In this document: positions 1 through 5,531 of the stretch, one piece after another
Layout of the letters: each line of letters opens with the position of its first letter
Numbering within the stretch: position 1 is the first letter of the stretch
Assembly (NCBI GenBank): GCA_023485185.1
Contig: JAMCZP010000133.1
Location: forward strand, 1-5,531
Source of the DNA: Gammaproteobacteria bacterium
GTDB taxonomy: Bacteria; Pseudomonadota; Gammaproteobacteria; Pseudomonadales; Halomonadaceae
Length of the DNA stretch: 5,531 bases
Direction of reading: 5' to 3'
The notes under the pieces: model-generated
Databases searched by the model: none
The model's input: the letters and a program-made list of their open reading frames with translations, nothing else
What the model was told of the DNA's origin: nothing
Translations under genes and position numbers: made by a program

Positions 1-215
1 GTGATAGCAAGCAGTAGTGGGTTCTGCGCTAATAAGCTGGCTAAGCCGAAGACGCCCGCGGTTATTAGCAGGCTATCGCAAACAATGCACAGCAATGCCA
101 CTGCTATATGGTGTTCGCGGCGCAGGCTCTGCGATAGTACAAACGCATTTTGAGCACCGATTGCCATAATCAAGCCAATAGACAACAACAATCCGTTGCT
201 ATAACTCTGCCACAT
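1..215 (-). CDS. argO: LysE/ArgO-family amino acid exporter, N-terminal part (cut by window edge)
   Basis: This is an inner-membrane exporter of basic amino acids (arginine or lysine) of the LysE/ArgO family. Only the first 71 codons lie in the window and the gene continues past base 1. The translation begins MWQSYSNGLLLSIGL and carries the family signature GAQNAFV at residues 20-26, followed by a short basic loop LRREHH (31-36) and a second hydrophobic segment with a CD pair (residues 46-47). Two membrane segments are visible, roughly residues 8-28 and 37-62. The ATG at 213-215 follows an AGGA at 223-226 (minus strand) with a 7-base spacer. The gene is divergent from an ArgP-type LysR regulator, the arrangement known for ArgO/ArgP and LysE/LysG, so activation by that neighbour when lysine or arginine accumulates is likely. 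The family is clear, but whether arginine, lysine or another amino acid is exported cannot be told from this part. Confidence 0.88.
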   Translation of the reverse strand, partial: MWQSYSNGLLLSIGLIMAIGAQNAFVLSQSLRREHHIAVALLCIVCDSLLITAGVFGLASLLAQNPLLLAI

Positions 216-256
216 GTTTTATTCCTATTAATCGTTGCCGCTGAGCAGCTTAATTA

Positions 257-270
257 CACTTGATGAAGTG
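257..270. promoter_or_regulatory. Candidate ArgP/LysR operator dyad in the divergent promoter region
   Basis: CACTT-GATG-AAGTG is a perfect 5-bp inverted repeat with a 4-base spacer. It lies in the 120-bp gap between the exporter and argP, about 42 bp from the exporter start and 65 bp from the argP start. LysR-type regulators usually bind an imperfect dyad with a T-N11-A core in such divergent gaps; T255 and A267 give that spacing here. The position fits an activator site for the exporter. The arms are short and no well-spaced -35/-10 pair could be called on either strand, so this is a candidate only. Confidence 0.35.
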
Positions 271-324
271 GCAGTTTGCTCAAATCCAGGGTATAAGAAA
301 AACGAATAATGCTGATGCCTCATT

Positions 325-329
325 AGGAG
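325..329 (+). promoter_or_regulatory. Ribosome binding site that fixes the TTG start of argP
   Basis: AGGAG sits 6 bases before a TTG at 336-338. In-frame stop codons at 324-326 (TAG) and 333-335 (TAA, directly before the TTG) exclude any start further upstream. The next in-frame ATG is at codon 24, inside the DNA-binding domain. The TTG is therefore the only start that keeps the helix-turn-helix intact. Confidence 0.85.
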
Positions 330-335
330 AATTAA

Positions 336-1223
336 TTGCTCGACTATAAGCTGTTAGCTGCGTTGGCCGCCGTGGTTGAACAGGGCGGGTTTGAACGCGC
401 CGCCATGCTATTGGGGTTATCACAGTCAGCGGTATCACAGCGGATCAAGCTGCTGGAAGCACGGGTTGGTCAGCCTGTACTGATTCGCGCCACACCGCCT
501 CTGCCGACGCACATTGGCCAACGGCTTCTCAACCATGTTCAGCAGGTGCGCCTGCTGGAGCGTGACTTGCAGTCTCAGGTGCCAGGGTTGGATGAGGGAG
601 CACCGGAACGCTTACGCATCGCGATCAATGCCGATAGTTTGGCAACCTGGTGGGGAGGGGCAGTAGGCGAATTTTGTACTCAGCACCATGTATTGCTTGA
701 GCTGGTTGTTGAAGATCAGGAAGTGGGACTAAAACGGATGCGCGCCGGTGAAGTAGCGGGCTGTGTGTGCGCTGCAGAACAGCCAGTGGCTGGTGCGCGA
801 AGTTTACTTTTAGGTGCTATGCGCTATCGAGCATTAGCTAGCCCTGCCTTTATGGCGCACTATTTCGCAAAGGGGATCGAAGCCCACCACCTGCTGCGTG
901 CTCCGGCCATTGTCTTCGGCGCCGATGATCAGCTACAGCACCGCTATCTGGCCGCGCTTGGTGCAACAGATGACTTCTTCTACCACCTGTGTCCCTCTTC
1001 TGAAGGCTTTGTACGGCTTATGCAAGGTGGCCTGGGCTGGGGATTAGCCCCCGAACTACAGGTTGAAGAGGCGCTAAAGCGCGGTGAGTTAGTCGATTTA
1101 TTCCCCGAACGTTTCATCGAGGTTCCACTCTATTGGCACTACTGGCGCAATGGTGGAACGCTCCTCTCAGGGCTGACTGAGCACCTTCGGCTTGAGGCGC
1201 TAAAGGTGCTGGTGCCGCTTTAG
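336..1223 (+). CDS. argP: LysR-family transcriptional regulator ArgP (IciA-type)
   Basis: This is a cytoplasmic DNA-binding regulator of the LysR family, 295 residues, close to the length of E. coli ArgP (297). The N-terminal winged helix-turn-helix covers roughly residues 1-60. Its core runs from FERAA (19-23) through LSQSAVSQRIKLLE (28-41) to GQPVLIR (45-51), which matches ArgP from memory. A linker helix (about 62-85) leads to the effector-binding domain, where NADSLATWW (98-106), VVEDQ (124-128) and SSEGFVRL (221-228) resemble the ArgP segments NADSLATW, VEDE and SSEAFVQL. E. coli ArgP activates the argO exporter gene in response to arginine, and lysine holds the complex inactive. The divergent exporter next door supports the same job here. 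Translation starts at TTG, an uncommon codon that may lower expression. The gene ends with TAG directly followed by TAA, 28 bp before the convergent SDR gene. A LysG naming is the main alternative. Confidence 0.9.
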   Translation: MLDYKLLAALAAVVEQGGFERAAMLLGLSQSAVSQRIKLLEARVGQPVLIRATPPLPTHIGQRLLNHVQQVRLLERDLQSQVPGLDEGAPERLRIAINADSLATWWGGAVGEFCTQHHVLLELVVEDQEVGLKRMRAGEVAGCVCAAEQPVAGARSLLLGAMRYRALASPAFMAHYFAKGIEAHHLLRAPAIVFGADDQLQHRYLAALGATDDFFYHLCPSSEGFVRLMQGGLGWGLAPELQVEEALKRGELVDLFPERFIEVPLYWHYWRNGGTLLSGLTEHLRLEALKVLVPL

Positions 1224-1251
1224 TAAACGAATTGCTTTCGAAAATGTGGGT

Positions 1252-2028
<777 letters not shown>

Positions 2029-2060
2029 TTAGTTAACGTTTTATAAGGCGATGGCGCCCA

Positions 2061-2084
2061 AGGTTGCACTACTGTAAGCAACCT
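2061..2084. promoter_or_regulatory. Inverted repeat upstream of the SDR gene, candidate operator
   Basis: AGGTTGC (2061-2067) and GCAACCT (2078-2084) form a perfect 7-bp inverted repeat with a 10-base spacer, 48-71 bp before the SDR start codon. There is no T-run after it on either strand, so it does not look like a terminator. A possible -10 for the SDR (TATAAA on the minus strand, 2045-2040) lies just downstream without a convincing -35, as would suit a regulated promoter. No regulator can be assigned. Confidence 0.35.
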
Positions 2085-2097
2085 CAGCAGATGCGTT

Positions 2098-2162
2098 TAG
2101 GGCCAGATGGCGTTAGCAAATGTGACATACGCTGTCCTGTGGATGTATCAATACTGGCCCTA
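2098..2162. repeat. Long-spaced 9-bp inverted repeat upstream of the aminotransferase
   Basis: TAGGGCCAG (2098-2106) and CTGGCCCTA (2154-2162) are exact reverse complements separated by 47 bases. The pair brackets the candidate aminotransferase promoter. The half-sites share the GCCAG core with repeats in the control region of the mocR gene (5144-5190), and another CTGGC follows at 2189-2193. A short dyad GCCCC-AG-GGGGC (2165-2176) lies immediately after the right arm. Such widely spaced half-sites would suit a dimer or a looping regulator, and MocR is the obvious candidate, but binding is inferred. Confidence 0.45.
2122..2151 (+). promoter_or_regulatory. Candidate sigma-70 promoter for the aminotransferase gene
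   Basis: GTGACA (2122-2127) matches the -35 consensus at 5 of 6 positions. TATCAA (2146-2151) matches the -10 consensus at 4 of 6, with an 18-base spacer. It lies about 80 bp before the start codon and inside the 2098-2162 inverted repeat. The -10 is weak, so activator dependence or a wrong call are both possible. Confidence 0.35.
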
Positions 2163-2220
2163 TGGCCCCAGGGGGCGAACTCACTAGGCTGGCAAGCACA
2201 CTATTTCTTACCGGATTTAT

Positions 2221-2226
2221 AAGGTG
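2221..2226 (+). promoter_or_regulatory. Ribosome binding site deciding the aminotransferase start
   Basis: AAGGTG stands 6 bases before the ATG at 2233. An in-frame GTG at 2224 would give three extra residues, but it lies within this Shine-Dalgarno sequence and has no purine-rich site of its own at a suitable distance. The ATG is therefore the preferred start. Confidence 0.65.
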
Positions 2227-2232
2227 CTTGCT

Positions 2233-3570
2233 ATGAATACCAATATTGCGGCTTCACATCCACCGCTAAGTGATGTGGATAATACTTATGTACACGGCCT
2301 GGATCGACAGTATGTATTCCACTCCTGGGCACAGCAAGGCAGTTTAGACCCTATGGTTATCGCAGGCGCGCAAGGGTGCCGCGTGTGGGACTATGCTGGT
2401 CGCAGCTATCTAGATTTTAGTAGCCAGCTCGTCAATACCAATATCGGCCATCAACATCCTAAAGTGGTGAGCGCGATTCAGGACCAGGCGGCTAGCCTGT
2501 GCACCATTGCCCCCGCTCATGCCAACTTAGCCCGCGGCGAGGCAGCAAAGCGGATTATCAACAAAGCGCCTGCTGGTTTTAATAAAGTGTTTTTTACCAA
2601 TGCGGGTGCCGATGCCAATGAAAACGCCATCCGCATGGCGCGGCTTTTTACTGGGCGAACAAAAATCCTTTCTGCTTACCGCTCCTACCACGGCAATACC
2701 GGATCAGCGATTGCCGCTACCGGTGATTGGCGGCGGGTGCCCAACGAGTATGCCAGCGGGCATGTTCACTTCTTTAACCCCTACCTGTATCGCAGCGAGT
2801 TTTGGGCGCGGGACGAGGATGAAGAGTGTGAACGAGCGTTAACCCATCTACGCCGGGTGATTGAGTGCGAAGGTGCCAAGGCGGTTGCTGCTATCTTGCT
2901 AGAAACTATTCCCGGTACTGCAGGCGTTTTATTACCTCCCAAAGCGTATTTACAGGGTGTTAGACAGCTCGCCGATGAGTTTGGCATCGTGCTGATTCTA
3001 GATGAGGTGATGGCGGGCTTTGGACGCACGGGCCGTTGGTTTGCCTTTGAACACTATGACATGGTGCCCGACTTAATTGTCTTTGCCAAAGGGGTCAACT
3101 CCGGCTACGTTCCCGCAGGCGGCGTAATTATTTCAGAGCCGATCTCTCGTTACTTTGATGACCACTTTTTTGTTGGCGGGCTAACCTATTCTGGCCATCC
3201 GCTAGCGATGGCGGCGATTGTCGCCACGCTGGACGCTATGGAAGAAGAGGGCATCGTAAAGAATGCTGACAAAATAGGTAACGGCCCGCTAGCGGAAGGC
3301 CTTAAGCAATTGGCTGAGCGCCACGCAGTCATTGGCGATTGGCGCGGCCTGGGTGTATTTCACGCCCTAGAACTGGTCAGTGATCCCGTGCGTAAAACGC
3401 CCCTGCCAGGGCCTGAAGTGCTAAAACTAAAACAGCAGCTGATGGAGAACGGCCTGCTGGTCTTCACTGTCGAAAACCGCATTCACGTTGTGCCGCCGTG
3501 TATTGTGACAGCGGATGAAGTGGCAGAGGGCTTGGCAATCTTGGATCGCGTGTTTGAAAACTATTTTTGA
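2233..3570 (+). CDS. Class III PLP-dependent aminotransferase (GabT-like; substrate unknown)
   Basis: This is a cytoplasmic fold type I PLP enzyme of 445 residues, the usual size for class III (omega) aminotransferases, which move an amino group from an amine or omega-amino acid to pyruvate or 2-oxoglutarate. Residue numbers count from the ATG at 2233. The phosphate-binding segment NAGADANENA spans about 123-132. YHGNT is at 152-156, and LETI, with a conserved glutamate, is at 223-226. DEVMAGFGRTG starts at Asp257, which contacts the PLP ring nitrogen. FAKGVNSGY carries the Schiff-base lysine, Lys286. TYSGHPLA is at 318-325. All key residues are present, so the enzyme should be active. The N-terminal half (SSQLVNTNIGHQHPKVV) places it in a group often labelled only as aspartate aminotransferase family, and it does not look like the taurine-pyruvate enzymes as recalled. 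It converges on a mocR-type gene, which in turn is divergent from a solute-binding protein gene. This suggests catabolism of an imported amino compound. Confidence 0.88.
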   Translation: MNTNIAASHPPLSDVDNTYVHGLDRQYVFHSWAQQGSLDPMVIAGAQGCRVWDYAGRSYLDFSSQLVNTNIGHQHPKVVSAIQDQAASLCTIAPAHANLARGEAAKRIINKAPAGFNKVFFTNAGADANENAIRMARLFTGRTKILSAYRSYHGNTGSAIAATGDWRRVPNEYASGHVHFFNPYLYRSEFWARDEDEECERALTHLRRVIECEGAKAVAAILLETIPGTAGVLLPPKAYLQGVRQLADEFGIVLILDEVMAGFGRTGRWFAFEHYDMVPDLIVFAKGVNSGYVPAGGVIISEPISRYFDDHFFVGGLTYSGHPLAMAAIVATLDAMEEEGIVKNADKIGNGPLAEGLKQLAERHAVIGDWRGLGVFHALELVSDPVRKTPLPGPEVLKLKQQLMENGLLVFTVENRIHVVPPCIVTADEVAEGLAILDRVFENYF

Positions 3571-3590
3571 AAGCTACGCTTCATCTACCT

Positions 3591-3621
3591 GATAACAAGC
3601 CTAAGTGCTTAAAGCGTTATC
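3591..3621. terminator. Dyad at the convergent ends of the aminotransferase and mocR genes, weak terminator candidate
   Basis: GATAAC (3591-3596) and GTTATC (3616-3621) are exact reverse complements. Inside them AAGC (3597-3600) can pair with GCTT (3607-3610), leaving a 5-base bulge. The dyad straddles the mocR stop codon and the 30-bp gap between the two genes. No T-run follows on either strand, so it is not a standard intrinsic terminator. It may simply slow or trim both transcripts. Confidence 0.22.
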
Positions 3622-5088
3622 GTAGGCAAGACCCAGGTGCTGTATGCCTGGGTCGATTCGCTCCATCGCGATGGCGCCAAATCCTAAACGGAAAAAGCGT
3701 CGCGGCGGGGCGGCATCGAAGAAGTGCTGAAAGCCAGGTTCAATGAGCACGCCTCGTTGAGCCGCGTGCCAGGCAAGGCGCTGGGTATCGATGCTAGCGT
3801 CCGCTTCCATCCAGAAGGCACTGGAGCGGGTACTGCTATGGCTCCGACAGTTAGGCAATGCCTGATTGATCGCACGCCGCATCGCATCCCGCCGACGGTC
3901 AATCTCTTCCACATGCAGCTTTAAATAGCGCTCGTAATAGCCCTGGGAAATAAATTGCGCTAACTGGTGCTGCAACGCGGCGGGCGGGTGGCGGTACATC
4001 ATGCGGCGTAGTGCGCGTAGCTCATCAATCAGCTCAGGATCCGCCACCACGTAGCCCATTCGCAGCCCAGGTGAGAGAGCTTTGGATAAGCTGCCCATAT
4101 AAATAATCCGCGCACTCTGCGCACTGGCTTTAAGTGCCGGTAGTGCAAATTGATCGCCGTGTATCTCGGCGTCGTAGTCATCCTCAATCACAATTTGGTC
4201 GCGATGGGGGAGTTGTGCCAGCAGGGCATTACGCCTGGCCCGGCTCATGGTGACGCCCGTCGGTACCTGATGACTCGGCATCACATAGAGATAGTCACAC
4301 TGCTCAGTGTTCTCCAGGCGCATTCCTTCTGCATCCACCGCCTGATACTGCACGTTGGCGCCGCGGTGGGAAAACACATTCATGGCTTCGCGATAACCGG
4401 GCGACTCTAACGCAACGCGCGTCCCTCGATGACACAACAGTTGCGCAATCAAGTAGAGCGCATTTTGCGTGCCCATGGTGATGAGGATCTCCTCTGGTCG
4501 AGCAAAGATGCCCCGGCGCGGCAAAATACGTTTGCGCAGTTGCTCAATGAGTAAAGGGTCATCCTGGTCAATCCGATCTCGCAGCCATGGCTTATCCCGC
4601 TGTGAACTTAATAGACGTCTGGATACATCACGCCACTGTGCGAGAGGAAAGAGCCGAGTATCTAATTGCCCATAAATAAATGGATACGCATACTCGGTCC
4701 AATTACCCGGTTTAAGAATGCCTTGGTAGTTAGTGGGGCGCTGAACAATACGTTTGTGCCAGTTTGGTGCAGTTAATGTGTCGTTACTTCTTTCCGTTAA
4801 TGTATCCAAAGATGAGTTAAGCGCTAGTTGCGGGTCGTTATAGTCAGGGTGTAAATAATAACCGCTACGTGGACGGCTAATTAAGTAACCATCTTCAACC
4901 AGTTTTTCATAAACAATCGCCACGGTGTTACGGGAAATGCCTAGCTGTTGGGAAAGTTTACGGCAGGAGGGAAGTGCATCATCGGTGGGCAAGCTACCTA
5001 AATGAATCGCTTCAAGCAGCGTGGCACGCAGTTGTTCTTGCAGGCAGGCTGCGGCATTCGGGTCGACGTCAAGACACAGCGTTGCCAT
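3601..5088 (-). CDS. MocR-type GntR-family transcriptional regulator with aminotransferase-like domain
   Basis: This is a cytoplasmic regulator of 495 residues, typical of the MocR/GabR subgroup. The N-terminal GntR winged helix-turn-helix covers about residues 14-80, with LPSCRKLSQQLGISRNTV (39-56) and YEKLVEDGYLISRPRSGYYL (60-79). A linker of about 50 residues leads to a class I aminotransferase-like domain (about 130-490). That domain keeps the PLP-site features SHQVPTG (272-278), EDDYDAE (302-308), Lys336 in SLSKALSPGLRMGY, and Arg467 in FRLGF. PLP, or an external aldimine with an effector, is therefore probably bound. Known relatives (GabR, TauR, PdxR) activate neighbouring aminotransferase, uptake or cofactor genes and often repress themselves. 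The ATG at 5086-5088 has GAGGAG (5095-5100, minus strand) 6 bases upstream. The gene is divergent from a solute-binding protein gene and convergent with the class III aminotransferase, both likely targets. The effector cannot be named from sequence alone. Confidence 0.92.
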   Translation of the reverse strand: MATLCLDVDPNAAACLQEQLRATLLEAIHLGSLPTDDALPSCRKLSQQLGISRNTVAIVYEKLVEDGYLISRPRSGYYLHPDYNDPQLALNSSLDTLTERSNDTLTAPNWHKRIVQRPTNYQGILKPGNWTEYAYPFIYGQLDTRLFPLAQWRDVSRRLLSSQRDKPWLRDRIDQDDPLLIEQLRKRILPRRGIFARPEEILITMGTQNALYLIAQLLCHRGTRVALESPGYREAMNVFSHRGANVQYQAVDAEGMRLENTEQCDYLYVMPSHQVPTGVTMSRARRNALLAQLPHRDQIVIEDDYDAEIHGDQFALPALKASAQSARIIYMGSLSKALSPGLRMGYVVADPELIDELRALRRMMYRHPPAALQHQLAQFISQGYYERYLKLHVEEIDRRRDAMRRAINQALPNCRSHSSTRSSAFWMEADASIDTQRLAWHAAQRGVLIEPGFQHFFDAAPPRRFFRLGFGAIAMERIDPGIQHLGLAYDNALST

Positions 5089-5143
5089 CCAATACTCCTC
5101 ATTCAGATAAGCTCTTCCTCACTTTAATCTAAGCATCTTTCGT

Positions 5144-5190
5144 GCCAGTTCTATGTTGGCCAACTGTCCTTTTACTTTACGCCAACTGGC
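5144..5190. promoter_or_regulatory. Direct and inverted repeats between mocR and the transporter gene, candidate MocR operator
   Basis: GCCAACTG occurs twice, at 5159-5166 and 5181-5188, with starts 22 bp apart (about two helical turns). An inverted partner GCCAGTT lies at 5144-5150, matching AACTGGC at 5184-5190. The first direct copy also sits in a perfect 10-bp palindrome, GTTGGCCAAC (5155-5164). MocR/GabR-type proteins are known to bind direct repeats on one face of the helix in the gap they share with a target gene, which this arrangement fits. The sites are 56-102 bp before mocR and 96-142 bp before the solute-binding protein start. No convincing -35/-10 pair was found on either strand here. 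Confidence 0.5.
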
Positions 5191-5218
5191 TCTAATCGAG
5201 AGCAAGATAAAAAACTAG

Positions 5219-5230
5219 GGTGAAGTCACC
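5219..5230. promoter_or_regulatory. Short palindrome in the leader of the solute-binding protein gene
   Basis: GGTGA-AG-TCACC is a perfect 5-bp inverted repeat with a 2-base centre. It lies 56-67 bp before the solute-binding protein ATG and just after an A-rich stretch (5207-5214). It could be an operator half or a chance palindrome. No regulator can be assigned. Confidence 0.25.
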
Positions 5231-5234
5231 TTCC

Positions 5235-5260
5235 ACATGTAGCCGTTCGGCTATCAATGT
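5235..5260 (+). promoter_or_regulatory. Leader hairpin before the solute-binding protein gene
   Basis: TAGCCG (5240-5245) and CGGCTA (5248-5253) are perfect reverse complements, so RNA could fold a stem with a GUUC loop. Outer pairing of ACAT (5235-5238) with ATGT (5257-5260) across a small bulge extends it. The hairpin ends 25 bp before the start codon and 11 bp before the AGGGG ribosome binding site. It is not followed by a T-run, so it is not an intrinsic terminator. A role as an operator, a transcript stabiliser or a translation control element is possible. Confidence 0.35.
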
Positions 5261-5285
5261 TTGTCTACTCTAGGGGTATAAGGTG

Positions 5286-5531
5286 ATGAAGAACTTAGCT
5301 GTTTTAACCTCCGTATTAAGCGCTGGTGTTCTTGCTTTCGGTATGACATTAACGGCCAACGCCGCAGACTTAGCCGAAATAGAGAGCCGTGGTTACCTGA
5401 GCGTAGCCACTGAAGATAATTACGCCCCGTTTAATTTTATGAGTGGCAGCGACCCCGATGGTTTTATCAAAGATGTATTGATTGAGCTTGAGGAGTACGC
5501 TGACTTTGAAGTTCGTCAGGATATTTTGCCG
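5286..5531 (+). CDS. Family 3 extracellular solute-binding protein of an amino acid ABC transporter, N-terminal part (cut by window edge)
   Basis: This is a periplasmic binding protein that would deliver an amino acid or related small molecule to an ABC importer. The window holds 82 codons and the gene runs past its end. The first 26 residues form a clear Sec signal peptide: MKNL start, hydrophobic core LAVLTSVLSAGVLAFGM, and a cleavage site after ANA (24-26). The mature start LAEIESRGYLSVATEDNYAPFNF and the later GFIKDVLIEL (59-68) follow the usual family 3 pattern of a first beta strand ending near a substrate-contacting YAPF, then a GF-x-x-D helix. The ATG at 5286 is used here, with AGGGG (5272-5276) 9 bases upstream. 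The adjacent in-frame GTG at 5283 would have a 6-base spacer and cannot be excluded. The gene is divergent from mocR, so regulation by MocR is likely. Permease and ATPase genes would be expected downstream. The ligand is unknown. Confidence 0.85.
   Translation, partial: MKNLAVLTSVLSAGVLAFGMTLTANAADLAEIESRGYLSVATEDNYAPFNFMSGSDPDGFIKDVLIELEEYADFEVRQDILP

Noticed and set aside
1224..1251. TTTCGAAA palindrome (1236-1243) between argP and the SDR gene as a terminator
   Set aside because: It has no loop, a very weak stem and no T-run, so it cannot be a standard terminator.
2189..2206. Possible sigma-54 promoter starting at TGGCAAGC upstream of the aminotransferase
   Set aside because: The -24-like part is present, but the required TTGC-type -12 element is missing at the right distance.
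2600..3029. Two open frames (80 and 82 codons) inside the aminotransferase
   Set aside because: Both lie within the aminotransferase, whose catalytic motifs are complete in the main frame; neither shows a domain of its own.
2233..3570. Naming the aminotransferase as taurine-pyruvate aminotransferase (tpa) or diaminobutyrate transaminase (doeD)
   Set aside because: The N-terminal half does not resemble Tpa as recalled, and no ectoine degradation genes are visible in the window; substrate left open.
3571..3581. AAGC-TAC-GCTT hairpin after the aminotransferase stop codon
   Set aside because: A 4-bp stem with a 3-base loop and no following T-run is too weak to call.
3684..4675. Several open frames on both strands inside mocR
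   Set aside because: The MocR frame holds both conserved domains from start to stop without interruption; the others are shadows without recognisable content.

Overview
The window looks like a piece of a gammaproteobacterial chromosome of moderate GC content. The protein styles (ArgP/ArgO pair, YdfG-type SDR, MocR regulator beside a class III aminotransferase) would fit the Halomonas/Chromohalobacter group. That assignment rests on pattern recognition alone, with no database search. The region is densely coding. It holds six genes, two of them cut by the window edges. No RNA genes, insertion sequences, CRISPR arrays or broken genes were seen.

Layout. (a) 1-1223: a LysE/ArgO-family basic amino acid exporter (minus, cut at its 3' end) is divergent from an ArgP-type LysR regulator (plus, TTG start). 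This is the classic exporter/regulator pair, with a 120-bp shared control region holding a small dyad. (b) 1252-2013: a YdfG-like NADP-dependent short-chain dehydrogenase (minus), convergent with argP. (c) 2014-2232: a 219-bp divergent control region with two inverted repeats and a candidate promoter. (d) 2233-3570: a class III (GabT-like) PLP aminotransferase (plus). (e) 3601-5088: a MocR-type GntR regulator (minus) with its own aminotransferase-like PLP domain, convergent with the aminotransferase. (f) 5089-5285: a 197-bp control region with direct repeats, inverted repeats and a leader hairpin. (g) 5286-5531: the start of a family 3 periplasmic solute-binding protein (plus, cut at its 3' end), probably the first gene of a polar amino acid ABC uptake operon.

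How the parts may work together. The left unit would sense a basic amino acid and pump out the excess. The right unit looks like an uptake-and-transamination module for an unidentified amino compound: the binding protein captures it, the aminotransferase removes its amino group, and the PLP-binding MocR protein controls both. The YdfG-like reductase, divergent from the aminotransferase, could reduce a semialdehyde product, but this is only inferred from position. A GCCAG-type half-site recurs in both control regions around the MocR/aminotransferase/transport genes. It is the most interesting unexplained signal in the window. No clearly new type of biological system was found.
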